The position numbers and the translations under genes were made by a program. A stretch of DNA of 64,000 nt from Plasmopara viticola (lineage: Eukaryota; Oomycota; Peronosporomycetes; Peronosporales; Peronosporaceae), in the NCBI GenBank assembly GCA_001695595.3, contig MBPM02000116.1, positions 62,001 through 126,000 of the forward strand. Reading direction: 5' to 3'. Below are positions 35,811 through 46,896 of this stretch, in pieces. Positions within the stretch are counted from its first letter, which is position 1. Every line of letters starts with the position of its first letter. The notes beneath the pieces were generated by a model that searched no databases, was not told the origin of the DNA, and was given only the letters and a program-made list of their open reading frames with translations.

Positions 35811-36345
35811 GCGATTCTAGCTATATAAAGCTTGCGCACTGATGCCAACTATCGACCATTAGCGAACGAGGAACGAGCTAATCGCGTGTTTGATCACACA
35901 CTACGTAGTATGCGCGCAAAAACATTTTTCAAAGGGCAAAGAAACTGTAATGGGCTCTCACCAATGCGGGACGCGCATCGAGGACTTTTCTCTTGTCAAC
36001 CGTAAGTTCTTACTCCTATATTAATAATATTGCGGCCTGCAATTTCGATAGCTGATGAAAAGAGCGCCTTCAGTTTTAAGTAGTTACTGGTTTCAAAAAG
36101 CCAATATGATAAATATCGATATTCAGCTATATTGAGAATTAAGTTAGACAAGTATCATTTTTGCTGCCTCACTGCTTTCACGTGCGCGGTAAAATTTCCA
36201 CCATCACCGCAAACATGTGGGAAAAGGCTTTTCGCTAGAAAATCCCCATCGTGCTACAGGATACCTAGATAATGCGCCGCACAGTGCCACCCGACCCTCT
36301 CACATAGCCCTTCGAGTCCCCACCCGCCTAAACCGCATCTTTTCC
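35811..36345. other. Convergent intergenic region
   Basis: 535 bp between two convergent stop codons, AT-rich, holding the 3' ends of both genes. No open frame or repeat of note. Confidence 0.5.
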
Positions 36346-38931
36346 TCACTCACTCCTGAACTGATTGTTGTGCGCCGTCAACTGCCGATCGATCCACTCC
36401 TGCTGCATCTGCTGTTTTTCCGTGTCGAGTTGGCCAAGTTCGTTACGGTACTCATTCACCTGCATTTTATACATTTGAAGCTCGTCTTCCATTTGCTTCA
36501 TCTGTGTTTGCTTTCCCTTCAGCGTTTCTTTGTATACCAGTAATTGCTCGGCAACTTCCGCGCCAGGATGCCGGGCCAAAATCGTCTTCAACTCGACGTA
36601 TAATTTTTCCTTTTCCACAATGAGCAAATCTTTATTCGTGGATTCCTCGTACATCCGAATCAGCTTCCTTTGCATTCTTTGCTGCTTGCGGATCATCTCA
36701 AACTGCTTCGGATCACTGCTTTCAAGTTTTCGCCAGCGATGAACATTCAACGGGTGGTCACTTTCTTCAGAAAGAGCTCGAATTTTCACCTTTTCCCGCA
36801 CCAATTCTTTTTCTAGCTGAATAAGTTCTTGCTTAAGTGAACAATCATGAGACAATTGATTATCGCTTAAGTCTCTCTCCAGTGTGAGTGCTTTTATTCT
36901 TGACTTGAGATCGTTCACCTCCTTCTCCTTCTCTTCATATAACATGTAACCGTTTGATATTGCTGCCTTCTGCATTTTAATCTTCTCGTAGAGCACACTC
37001 AATTCTTCATTGCGCTGAACGAGCTGCTGCCGCAGCGTATCGCGATCGCGGACGACAGATCCATGCTCCTTTATCTGGCGTTCTTTTTCCTCGTCTGCTT
37101 GCTGAATGATCTTTGCAAGTTTCGTGACCTCTTGCTCTTGGTTGTGAATTATTTGTTCGGATGACTGAATCTGTTTTTTGATGCGCAAAAGCTCGTTCTT
37201 GAGCACTTCTTTCTCTTTGTCCACCTTGTGATGGTCAAAGTGCTCTTTTACCAATGCATGATCCTTTGACGTGATCTCTTCTTTCAGCTGTTCGATCTGG
37301 TGATTTATAATTTTAAACTTGCGTTTCATATCTCCAATCTCCTCCTGCCCCTCAATAAGCTGTTTGCTATATAAATTTCGATCAGTGCGAACTGCTTCGT
37401 AAAGATTTTGTTGTTGCTTCAACCGACTTTCACTCTCGACGATTTTCTGCTGCAGCGATACAATTTGCATATCTTGCAATTTTGCCTCTTCTACCGACGT
37501 CGTATACTTCTGGTTGGCATTTGAGGCTTCCTTTTCGTACTTCTCGCGTTCACCAACGAGCTGTTGAATCTGAGCACGCTGTTTCCTAACGCAATTCTTC
37601 AAGCCGTTGATCTCATTCTGCAAGTTCTTCAACGTGTTCTCATTTATCTTGATTAAATCGAAGGTGGCTTGACCACGATCGGTTGCTTTCACTAGCATTT
37701 TGTTCAGCACCTCTCGCTCACGCAATGTTTCTTTCAGCTTCATTGCAAGAAGCTCGCTCTGCTTCTTTTCTGCTTCTAGCGTCATGTTGATCATACTCTC
37801 AAGTTCTGACTTGATTGCCTCCTTTTCTGTCTCACAATCAGAGCGCTTAAGTTCGACGTCTTGTAGCTTTTCTCTAGCAATCTCCATGAGCTTTTCAGTT
37901 TTAAGCGCGGCTTGTGCGATCTTTTCAATCTGCTCCTCCTTCGCGTCCAATTCTTGTTCAACTTGCACATTCTCCTTGTGCAGCTCAACATTTCTCTGCC
38001 ACTGTAGCTGCATCGCTTCTGTCAACGAATGCGTCGTTCGGAATAAAGCATCGTACTGTTTCAAATACTTATCCAATTTCTGCTTAGACTCGCGCGTTAC
38101 AACCTCTTTCTTGCGAAGGTTCTCTTCGTGTTCTTTCTTCAAGGAATCTAATGCAGCATTTTCAGGTTGCAGCTGCTCGAAACATTGCTTGAGCGATTTG
38201 AGATCCTTTTCCAGTCGCGTTTTTCGTCGCACCTCCCTATCGATTAGACTTTGCTTTTCCTGAATCTGCAGCGCGGCATTTGCCAGAATCTCTTCAAATT
38301 TTGTATTCTTAGCCTCCTCTTCTTGCACCAGTGTATACAAATTAGCAGTCTCCAATCGTAGATCTTGCAGAGTGATACTTTTTGTCTCAACATCCCGTGA
38401 ACACTCATCCCGCTTGTTTTTGAGCGTAGCGATCTGTACTTCCTGCTCTTCGTTTAAGCGCATATTTTCACCGTCTTCGGATGGCATGGCCATCTTTGTA
38501 ACAATTTCCTGCAATGCCTCCAGCTTGCCTCGAAGATTGTTGACCGCTTGGATTTTCTCTAGCTCTATTTGCCGCGTTGCATCGATTTGTCGCAATACGA
38601 CGTCTAATTGAGTTTTAGCATCTTTCTTCTGGGCAATAGCCTCGCTTTCTTCTTCTTGGTCGCGCACCGTAGCATCGCGAGTTGACCGAATTTCTGCACG
38701 AAGTTCATCCTTTTGGATTGCTAATCGCTGCTCGCTCTCTTGTGACTTGACGCAAGCTACCAGCAATTTTTCTAGCTCTGCCTTGTACAACGAAACAGCC
38801 TCTGGCGTTTGCTCCAACACGGCCTCCAACTCGGCCACGACAAGTGCCCCATCTTCTCCCAAAGAAGACTCCGCCTCTGCAACCCATGTGCCATCCGTAT
38901 CCACTGACTGCAACAACAAGGAGCGGTCCAT
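36346..38931 (-). CDS. CFAP58: Cilia- and flagella-associated protein 58 (CFAP58/CCDC147 homologue), 861 aa
   Basis: One uninterrupted frame, predicted almost entirely coiled coil (Glu/Lys/Gln/Leu heptads from about residue 25 to the end). Specific matches to animal CFAP58 are LKQQQNLYEAVRTDRNLYSK, the IKEL-type block GDMKRKFKIINHQIEQLKEE, RNEELSVLYEKIKMQ, and near the C-terminus PLNVHRWRKLESSDPKQFEM and EKLYVELKTILARHPGAE. The length, 861 aa, is close to the 872 aa of the human protein. The first ATG is at 38931; the frame opens some 45 bp earlier without an ATG, so a small upstream exon is possible. CFAP58 acts in the axoneme and flagellar assembly. In oomycetes flagella occur only on zoospores and the gene is lost in species without them, so its intactness suggests a zoosporic life cycle. 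Expression is probably in sporulation. Confidence 0.92.
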   Translation of the reverse strand: MDRSLLLQSVDTDGTWVAEAESSLGEDGALVVAELEAVLEQTPEAVSLYKAELEKLLVACVKSQESEQRLAIQKDELRAEIRSTRDATVRDQEEESEAIAQKKDAKTQLDVVLRQIDATRQIELEKIQAVNNLRGKLEALQEIVTKMAMPSEDGENMRLNEEQEVQIATLKNKRDECSRDVETKSITLQDLRLETANLYTLVQEEEAKNTKFEEILANAALQIQEKQSLIDREVRRKTRLEKDLKSLKQCFEQLQPENAALDSLKKEHEENLRKKEVVTRESKQKLDKYLKQYDALFRTTHSLTEAMQLQWQRNVELHKENVQVEQELDAKEEQIEKIAQAALKTEKLMEIAREKLQDVELKRSDCETEKEAIKSELESMINMTLEAEKKQSELLAMKLKETLREREVLNKMLVKATDRGQATFDLIKINENTLKNLQNEINGLKNCVRKQRAQIQQLVGEREKYEKEASNANQKYTTSVEEAKLQDMQIVSLQQKIVESESRLKQQQNLYEAVRTDRNLYSKQLIEGQEEIGDMKRKFKIINHQIEQLKEEITSKDHALVKEHFDHHKVDKEKEVLKNELLRIKKQIQSSEQIIHNQEQEVTKLAKIIQQADEEKERQIKEHGSVVRDRDTLRQQLVQRNEELSVLYEKIKMQKAAISNGYMLYEEKEKEVNDLKSRIKALTLERDLSDNQLSHDCSLKQELIQLEKELVREKVKIRALSEESDHPLNVHRWRKLESSDPKQFEMIRKQQRMQRKLIRMYEESTNKDLLIVEKEKLYVELKTILARHPGAEVAEQLLVYKETLKGKQTQMKQMEDELQMYKMQVNEYRNELGQLDTEKQQMQQEWIDRQLTAHNNQFRSE

Positions 38932-39672
38932 CGAAGCGGGATCTGACACGAGAGATTTTTGAATTGATGAAGCCAAATGGTGCTCGTGCTATTTTTGCTT
39001 CAATTTAAAAAACGGAACTCCGCAAAAGATAGTTTCCATAGAACAAAGAGCGAGCTTGGCTCGTAGGTTAAGAGGTTTGCCTGTATCAAATTCTGCAAAT
39101 TGTTTATATAAGTCGTTATGTATACTAGAATAACTGTGCGGCTCTTTCAATACGCATTAGAGGCCACTGGAAAGCGACACAAGTCACAACAGTGATGTCT
39201 GATTGATAAAACTTCAATTTGAAAATGTTTTGCATAGATTTAAAAAGTCGTCTCGTCGAGGGTTCTACCAATACCTCAATAAGGTACATGTCCCGTAAGA
39301 GTTGGATTAGGCTTTGGTAACGCGATTTCTTAAATTGAGTCAGGTAGCGATCTGCTCCTCGTATTATCTCTTAGCATAAGGCTAAAAGCTCACGTTCCTT
39401 TCAGCAGAGGCTACGCAGTCATGTTGTATATAGCCAAAGAGAGTTGTCACCCGGCTTATTAGGGTGGTATTACATGAAAGTGCCTACTCATGTATCTATC
39501 CATCACTGACAGAGCCTTCCTCTGTTTCTACACCCATAACAAGGCAATAATTTTAATTTGAACTTCTTCACCCAGAAAAAGTAATCCACTCTTTCTATTT
39601 TTTGAAAGGCCTTCGTGCTCCCCGTGAACGGTTATGGTTCTCTAGGGGCCTTCAATTTAGGAGCTGGCATTA
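38932..39672. other. Upstream region of CFAP58, nothing else recognised
   Basis: About 740 bp between CFAP58 and the chromovirus target site. It should contain the CFAP58 promoter; no clear core-promoter motif or coding remnant was seen. Confidence 0.4.
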
Positions 39673-39677
39673 CTGCC

Positions 39678-39867
39678 TGTCGTCTCTTGTGCTGTTCAAT
39701 GCAAATGCAGTAGTGTATCACCGTTTCTTATGCCCATTCTTCCAGAGCGACTATTAAAAAGCGGCGGTTCACTGCGACTCATGCCACCAGTCGGCTCACG
39801 TAGACTGAGGCTGGCGGTTCAAGGTAGCCATGTCTGGAATACTGGTATCTGCCCACATCTGCCCACA
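39678..39867 (-). repeat. 3' LTR of the chromovirus (190 bp)
   Basis: Aligned without gaps to 44551-44740 (offset 4873). It begins TGTGGGCAG on the minus strand, adjacent to the polypurine tract, and ends GAGACGACA. Confidence 0.93.
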
Positions 39868-39885
39868 CTTCCCCCCACGACTTGG

Positions 39886-40437
39886 CTACGCGTCTTCACT
39901 CCATAACTTCCCATTGTAGTATCGGGTTAGACGCATATCCTCACACGTTCCCATGAACGTTTCCACCAGTTCTGGAGCCGCATCCACGATGCCTTCCATT
40001 GCCTCCCAGAAATCGTCTGATTCTTCGAGCCCAAACCATCCCACCAAAAACGCCCATTCTTTAGCCGATCGATTGTACCGCCCCCCTCTGACGACTCGAA
40101 CACCCAAGTTTATACCTTGAAGAGACACATGGTGCTTGAGTTCTTCAGTCACTTGTAGCATATCATCGGCATAGTGCTTCAGTCGAATTGCATGGATATC
40201 AAATGTCTCCTCCGTAAGTAGGTGCTTGATCAGGAAACTAGTCGGTAGTTCTTGGACAATCTGAAATGGTCCAACCCATCGAACCATAAGCTTCCCGCCT
40301 TGCCTTCTCGGGTCCGCTCGTGACCATAGCACGAAATCTCCCACAGTGAACGTACACATCTGGCCCTTCTTTGATGCTCTTTGAATCAGTCGGCGTCTCT
40401 CTTTCTTGTCAACCACATCTTGGTGTAGCGCCATCAA
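39886..40437 (-). pseudogene. Chromovirus integrase C-terminus with chromodomain
   Basis: 183 codons open. TFTVGDFVLWSRADPRRQGG and LMVRWVGPFQIVQEL form the post-core module (GD-V--, KL--RW-GPF-V). Residues about 125-175 (GRYNRSAKEWAFLVGWFGLE then DDFWEAMEGI) resemble a chromodomain, here with F-L-V-G-W in place of Y-L-V-K-W. Chromodomains direct chromoviruses to particular chromatin. It is the best preserved part of the element. Confidence 0.8.
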
Positions 40438-40590
40438 GCTCTGTCAAAGCACATCGAGATCTGATGCATATTTCCCCACATCCTGTATCGTCACTCTGGC
40501 TGGGTTCTTGCTCCCAATTTGCATCACAATACCTCCAACCACCGACCCCCGCTCCAACCCAGTGATCACCTCGACTGACGCTTTCCCCGC

Positions 40591-41259
40591 CTAGGATTTC
40601 ACAAAGGTTTGGTTCAAATTCGCTTGAATGATTGGAAGCAAATACTCCCAGTTGCAGGTATCAAGCTGGTACTCGAGTAATTGTACTCTTACAACCTGAA
40701 ATATATCTCGGTTTACTCTCTCGACCGTTCCGTTCAGCCATGGTGCGTACACCAGTACAAAGCGCTGTGAAGCCTCTAGCCGACTGCATAGATCTTCCAT
40801 TAGGGTGTTATAGAAGTGAGATCCATTGTCGGACACCCATGTCTTCGGTAGTCCAAACCGCTTGTACTAATCAAGTACAGCCGTCGCTGCCAGCAGTATA
40901 ATCGCGCTTTCACAGCACACGAATTCACAATAGTGAGAGAGGCCATCTTTAAGCACCAGTATATACTTGGCCTTGCTGCAACTCGCCCCCATGTATAGGA
41001 AATCAATATGCAGCAACTCATTCCTCTCAGTTGCAGTATGGGTCACGTTCCACGGTCGCTGTATGAGCATGCCTCCTTTGCCATGCTTGCAGAGCAAGCA
41101 TCCACTGACGAACTTGTCCACGTGCGCGCGCAAGTCATCCACAGCAAACTCTGCATCCACGATCGCGTACACGCGTCTGCACCTCTGTGTGCGCGAGGAC
41201 CACAGTGAGCCGCAATTAGCATGCACATCACGAGGTTTATCGCACTGCCGGGGATCCAT
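40591..41259 (-). pseudogene. Chromovirus integrase core, broken
   Basis: Zinc-finger end CLLCK at about 41095 (the first His pair lies near VHANCGS). Then LLHIDFLYM with the first catalytic Asp, SDNGSHFYN at about 40830 with the second, and NGTVERVNRD at about 40740 with the Glu. So D, D and E are all still readable, but the frame is interrupted near 40860. Confidence 0.8.
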
Positions 41260-41339
41260 ATCTTGCCACCCTTCATAAAGAGGCCGCTTTCCACAAGTTC
41301 CACATTGTTGACTGGATGATTCTCCGCAGTCTGCACAAG

Positions 41340-41669
41340 TTAAATCTGTTGCATATCAGGCCAAACGAAGTTGTCATTCTGTAGCGGTCGCAACTGGGAT
41401 AGCACTGTGACATCCTCTACTTGCGCGACACGAACGCGCACTTCTGCCGTATTGTTTGACTCGCTGGGTGCGGTCCACCTCGACAAAATGTCTGCCCACA
41501 GATTCTTGGCTCCTTCAATGTGCTCAATGAAGTACCGTAGATTCGAAATCCTTAGTGTCCAACCAAGGATTTCAAATCTACGGTACTTCATCGGAGTAGC
41601 TTTTCTCTCGTGTGTTTTTTCACATTTTTCTTTGGACAGAAGGTTTGCACGAGGTTCGAGTGGTCGCAA
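41340..41669 (-). pseudogene. Chromovirus RNase H end, disrupted by an inverted duplication
   Basis: A neighbouring frame reads VHCDHSNLVQTFCPKK, the RNase H 'TDH-NL' box, and this frame ends with ISNLRYFIEHIEGAKNLWAD and ILSRW, the usual RNase H end. Between them is a 27-bp inverted copy of the local sequence (see 41527-41591), which shifts the frame and adds extra residues. Confidence 0.75.
41527..41591. repeat. 27-bp inverted repeat with 11-nt loop
   Basis: Left arm 41527-41553, ATGAAGTACCGTAGATTCGA plus seven bases; right arm 41565-41591 is its reverse complement with one mismatch. One arm is ordinary RNase H coding sequence; the other interrupts the expected protein, so it arose by a templated inverted duplication. 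Confidence 0.92.
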
Positions 41670-42305
41670 TGCACTTCAAACCTTCCTTCTCTCTCCAAAA
41701 CGTAGGCAAGCGTGACGCATACGCGAACTACCGGTTACGCCTCTTTCTCCACCACTGATCAATGGAGTTGTGCACCGCGAAATATACCCCCTTGGCATAT
41801 TAAGAGCTCGTGATCTTGGTCAGTCGTTTGACACTCTTCTTTCCAACGGCGCACTTATGTGACGATAATTGCCCAGCCGTAATCTGACGCATCGGTAAAC
41901 AAACATACCATAGACGTCTCTTCCGGAAGTACTGTTTTGCCGATAGAGCAATAGTACTGAGTGTGCTGGTATACGCCAACCGCTCTGTATCAGACCACTG
42001 GAGCTGAACTGCGGCTGCCGGTCGTCGCGTGCGGCTGCGGCTAGTCGGGGATTAGTTCAACTTGGCTTGAAGTATCTCTGTCTCTCGCGGATCCAATAGC
42101 AGGCCCAGAGGAAACGCTGCAGATCTGCCGCTGTCTTTGGTAGCGGCAGCGCGGTCAGTGCCGAAAGGCGCTTAGGGTCATGACGGACGCCTCTTATCGA
42201 GGATCCGTCCACACCACTTCACTTCAAAGCACAAAAGGACACTCTTGGTTGTGTTGAGCTTTAAGCGGTGTTTCGCCGTGAGCTCATAGAACTCAGTCAG
42301 AGTGG

Positions 42306-43022
42306 CTAGAAACGCTTCTTTCGTACAATCACGTCGTCGATCCATAGTACATCCCCTTTGTGTAGCAGTACCTTGTACACAGTCTGCATCGGATTCTGAA
42401 AGTGCAACGCGGAATCGGTTGCTCCTTGAGGGACTCGAAGCGGCGTGTAGACACCATCATGTGTCATAAAGGAGAAATATTCTCGGAAATCAGGGGCCAA
42501 TTTCATCTGCCAGAAACCCTTGAACATATCGAATTTCGCGAAATATTATGCTCCCGCCTCAAATTGTGACACCGTTGAAATATGCGGCATCGTCCCTGCA
42601 ATAGGGATCGTAAGCTTGTTCACCTCATTGTAGTTGTTGATGACTTCGAAGTGGTCCTTGTTATCATGCTTTCGGACAGGTACCGTATTCGAGGCCCAGT
42701 GACTCCGGTTGTTCTTTTTCACAAACCCGTACTTGAGTAGCTGACCTACATGCTCCTCCAAGAACGCCATCTGCGCAGGCGGATAGCGGTGCGGCTTGCG
42801 GCGCACTGGCTTTGCGCCTTCAATGAAAGTCACCCGTAGCGGTTCCATCGGTGCAGGTTCATCTGGTCCCACCCGTATTCTCCATAATCCTTTGAGCTGC
42901 TGGTGTGTTGCTATAAGGGAATCTTTAAACTCCACTGAGTTCTCTTCTTTCAGTAGACTTCGGACGTCATCGCACGTGCGGGAAACTTCAGCCTCATCCT
43001 CCTTGTCTGGGACTTCTCCCAA
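42306..43022 (-). pseudogene. Chromovirus reverse transcriptase, broken
   Basis: 43022-42546 carries the N-terminal RT blocks (RRKPHRYPPAQMAFLEEHV, KKNNRSHWASNTVPVRKHD). 42527-42306 continues with FKGFWQMKLAP and GDVLWIDDVIV. The catalytic box is W-I-D-D rather than the usual Y/F-x-D-D, so both Asp are kept. A stop near 42545 splits the domain. Confidence 0.8.
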
Positions 43023-43033
43023 TTCAGGCTCGC

Positions 43034-43738
43034 TTAGTAGATCATCCCGATCAACTCGATGCTTGTATTGACCAGTTGCTCGAAAGCCAGTTTTATGTCA
43101 ATATTCAACGTCTTCATCACGTCTTTCCCGAGCAACACTTGGTCCTTGTCGTCTTCAGTCACCAAGGACTTCACCTTGTCCACATCCACAGGTCTTGCGG
43201 ACGTTCTTATTTGCAAGTTCACTTTTACCGTCTTGGTTCACACCAGCTGGTGGCCTCCTGCCGCTCTGATCGATACAGGCTTGTCAAGTGATTTGGTCGC
43301 CACCTCCTTGCACCTCTCCTGCACTCTCTCGACAAGGTGCGCGGGGATACCACTGCCGTCAGCCCCTGTGTCGGGGCACATGGACACCTTCAACACGCCG
43401 TTGATCAGTGCTGAGTATTCGTGATCAGCCGAAACCTCCTGGGCTCGCTTCAACGAAAACCCTTGGGTATCCTCTGAGGCTTCATCGGCTTCCACTACAG
43501 CATTCTCATTCACAGCAACACGCTGCACATGCCATGTACGCTTCTCTCGCTGGGCTTTTAAAGCTGCTTCTCTCTCTTCCGGTGTGACTACCGGGCAGTA
43601 ACGAATCCAATGACCACCTTTGCAATGGAGACAACCATGACGGGGTTCAGAGCTATGTCCCACCTTACGTCTGCGTGCACTGCTGTCGCGATCACTTGGA
43701 GCAGCTCCTCGTGCTGCCGGTGGAGTCGTGGTGCTCAA
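43034..43738 (-). pseudogene. Chromovirus nucleocapsid and aspartic protease, broken
   Basis: Two pieces. The frame at 43738-43238 has a zinc knuckle, CLHCKGGHWIRYC, spaced C-x2-C-x3-H-x4-C (one residue shorter than the canonical C-x2-C-x4-H-x4-C). About 90 residues later comes MCPDTGADGSGIP, the protease active-site D-T-G-A. The frame at 43222-43034 continues with VLLGKDVMKTLNIDI, matching the protease 'ILG-D-L' end. A frame break separates them. Confidence 0.75.
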
Positions 43739-44031
43739 TTCTCGCTAAACCTGCGTGACTCGATTACCCCCTCTGTTAAATACTATTTTCACGGACTTTT
43801 CAGAGCCGGTAAATCGGCTCTGCTGGACGGCTCTTGTCCTCGAAATCTTTTGAAAAACAGCTGCTGCAGTTTGGCACGATCAAGAATCAACTGGTACAAA
43901 AGCTGGTCACTAGTCCTGATGCTTTTGTATTTGAGCTGCTTCAACATTCCCTAAATCCTTTTCTTCAGCATGGGTGGCATGAGGTTGTCAACAAGAACTT
44001 TTGTTTCGCTCCTTCATTCGGTCCGGATACT

Positions 44032-44499
44032 CTATATCACCTGGTCGCCCCTAATTAAGGTCCTCCTGGAACCCGTTGTCCTCAATGATTCTCTCGAACA
44101 ACATGTAATACTTGGCAACACGAGTTGGCACATGCTGAACAGTATCGATGGAGCGCTAATGTTCGTGTCGTTCATCGTCTCACACCTCTCCTTGACCTTC
44201 TCCATGATCTCCTCATCTGAGATGTCTTGCTTGTCTTTCCCGAACTTATATTGGGATAGAAAGATCAACAAATTTGGATCAATCGTGCTGCGAATACCCG
44301 CCACCACATTCTCGAATGGCTCATTTGTCCACTTGCAGCGTTCCTTTACACGTTCTTCATATTGCCAGCGCTCCCTACGCCACTGTACCAATGCGCCCTG
44401 GTCCCATTCCTTCATCTTGGGCGGCGCAAACTATTCGTATACCGGCTGCGGGACCGATATGTCCACGTCTTCCTTCGTCTCTAGTCTAATCCGTTACAT
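44032..44499 (-). pseudogene. Chromovirus gag, broken
   Basis: The likely original ATG is at 44499-44497, but the next codon is now TAA and another stop precedes the Trp/Arg-rich helix EWDQGALVQWRRERWQYEER. The following region (FENVVAGIRSTIDPNLLIFL) resembles capsid helices of gypsy gag. The frame is lost near 44032. Confidence 0.65.
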
Positions 44500-44550
44500 C
44501 TTCGATCCGTGCCTACGCTTCTGCGAACTGCGCGCAACTAAAGTATACTT

Positions 44551-44740
44551 TGTAGTCTCTTGTGCTGTTCAATGCAAATGCTGTAGTTTATTAGCGTTCC
44601 TTATGCCCATTCTTCCAGAGCGACAATTAGGAAGCGGCGGATCACTGCGACTCATGCCCTTAGTCGGTTCGCGTTGACCGAGGCTGGCGGTCCAAGGTAG
44701 CCATGTCTGGAATACTGATATCTGCCCACATCTATCCACA
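44551..44740 (-). repeat. 5' LTR of the chromovirus (190 bp)
   Basis: Partner of 39678-39867. Ends GAGACTACA on the minus strand, then internal sequence AAGTATACTTTAG, which does not look like a tRNA-complementary primer site. Confidence 0.93.
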
Positions 44741-46552
44741 CTGCCGAACGACTTCCCCATCTTCTCTCGAAGGTGCCTAATCAAGTGCATAGCTGGAGGT
44801 CGAAATCAGACATGCGTCGATTGCGCAAGATCCTAATTGGGCTAGAATTAGATACGCAACTGTCTAGCTTTTGCACTAGTTCATCGTCATGAGATAAGTT
44901 TATTATGCTTAAGAAATAGGTGACAGATCAGCGTAAATGCGTTATGTCGGTGGAAGATGACACTTTTGCTCATAGAGCTTTTTTGCGATGTGTGCGTCGA
45001 CTATTACCTATGGATTGGCAATTAAGACCCAAGTCTTATAGTCGATCACGACTTGTCAACATCTTCATGAAAACAAACAGAGAAGAAACGCCCTTCATTA
45101 TGGTGGCTTGAGTGAGTATCATATAAATGTTTCTTGTACAGCTCTAAGTATTCGTGAAAGCCGAGGGTTCGAAGAATGGCCTGAAGAGTGCATAACTACA
45201 ATAAGTTGTTCGGGTACGAGCAAGTAGTTGACCCACGAAATTAAGACGAGCATACACTCCTTTAGATTTTTCTGTCTTTATTTTTAACGTGAGGAGTGCA
45301 CTCGCAATTTCGTCAATTGCACATGTGTGTTCCTTGCGCTTTTTAAGCACTTCGTGCGCGTTCCCCAATTCCATATAAATACCTGTTAGGTCTAGGCTAA
45401 TGATTGATAGCCTTAAAATGGTATCAGGCAAGCACTGATGCCACTGTTTGTTGTGAGTTTAGTATCCTAGATGCTTATGACCCTTCCTCACCATAGCGGT
45501 GCACTTATGTACAAAATCATTGGCTTAACAACCCCTGTTCAAAACACTTTAGCCATGCGCCTTTTGACATCATGGAAGCGACCAAGGGGTGTTCTCTGTA
45601 CCATCAGCAAATCAGGATTTGACTCTCTTCTCTGCGCTCTTGACTTGGTGGTGATGGCCGGGTTGGTTTATTCTGTATATCAAACAAGAGAACGCAACGT
45701 GCGAAGGTCTTCGAATGGCACGTCATGTTTGTAGCCAGCCAGATCGGTTACGAGAGCCTGTGGGTCCGGAACGTTCGGAATTGTCTGGGAACAAAGGGTT
45801 GCCGCCTTTAGGATACTGATTATCTGCGTAGCCCAAACCTTTTTCGATAGAAATAGTTAGCCAATGCTTGTTTTCAATATTCTGCTTAAAAAAAGCTCTC
45901 TATTAATTAACTGATCAGCTCTAAGCTTACTCTAAAGTATATCCAATTCGTTTTTCTTCTTGTGCGAAATGTAGCACCAAATTTAATAACAACGCTTCAG
46001 GTGCTGTGGGCACATCAGGACCCATCTGAGGCTCAAGTCCTCAGTATTGTAGTGTTGCCTAACCTTTAAGGGTAGGCAGCGTCACAATCGTCTTGTGAAG
46101 GTCGATGATCTTCGTCAACTCATGCCTTCCGAGAACAGTAAAAGCACTGGTGAATGATGCTCGTTTTTTCAAGAACATATCCGTTGAAGTTTGCAATGTG
46201 AGGACTCATTTGCTTATTACAAAATTAATTTGCTTCGGTCATTAGATAAAAAAGCGACGATTGCAATATGGTATGAAATACAAAACCGGTATACTCCGTT
46301 CAGAGACATTGTTAATTACTTATTCTTAGCTGCTGCGATTTCTTCTGGGTTTAACCTACTAACACAGAAATTCGTAACTCCACAAAACGGCTTAAATTCT
46401 CAGTCAAAATTCTTGTTTTATTTTACAGCGATTATAAGATCGCGGCGTGACGCTTGCACCTACAGCATGGTTTGCAATCTGTCCCACAAAGTTAAAATAA
46501 AATGTTATGACACAAAAGAAGATAGATGGACCAAGGTCAGTTGGTTGTGGTG

Positions 46553-46630
46553 GGGCAACCGAAGAAAATAGCACAATTAAAGCTGGTTGTGGGACATTCA
46601 AAGAAGTGAGCACAGTTAAAGCTGGTAGTG
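46553..46630 (+). repeat. Tandem repeat, two 39-bp units
   Basis: Units 46553-46591 and 46592-46630 share AGCACA-TTAAAGCTGGT-GTG, with a partial third unit after them. The unit is a multiple of three, so a minus-strand frame (46670-46404) stays open across it with repeated PALTVL/PALIVL segments; I do not take that frame as a gene. Confidence 0.8.
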
Positions 46631-46896
46631 GGGCAAACGTTGGCGCGATATGAAAATTCGAAAGTTCCATGTGTTATTATTGCGCTTCGACAATAGACAC
46701 ATCTGGAATTAATGTGTCTCCGCCATTCACAGATTTCAGAGTCGCGGGGTCTTTACGCACGTTAATCTAAGGTCTAACATCGTTACATTTTTTCTACTTC
46801 CACAACGTGAACGTGCGCTCGGCTCGAAACGCAGTGAATCTCTGCTCTCAGAGTTCGCGGCCTAACCTTTGCCAGCATGCAGATCCTGCAGCACGT

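Larger units (their letters stand above)
39678..44740 (-). mobile_element. Complete but inactive Ty3/gypsy chromovirus, 5063 bp
   Basis: Two 190-bp LTRs (39678-39867 and 44551-44740) bound the element, and the host sequence CTGCC is duplicated exactly outside them (39673-39677 and 44741-44745). Read on the minus strand the LTRs run TGTGG...ACA. A purine tract, GTGGGGGGAAG, lies directly against the 3' LTR, as expected for second-strand priming. Gene order on the minus strand is gag, protease, reverse transcriptase, RNase H, integrase, chromodomain. Every part is broken by stops or frame changes. The two LTRs differ at about 20 of 190 positions by eye, so the insertion is old. Just inside the 5' LTR I find no standard TGG-starting primer-binding site. 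The sequence is dead but its structure is whole, which makes it a good family reference. Confidence 0.93.

Noticed and set aside
36217..38962. Several plus-strand open frames of 60-187 codons (for example 37700-38263)
   Set aside because: They are antisense to the CFAP58 coding sequence, Ser/Cys-rich as expected from reversed Glu/Lys codons.
46404..46670. 88-codon minus-strand frame over the 39-bp tandem repeat
   Set aside because: Kept open by a repeat unit that is a multiple of three; no other coding sign.
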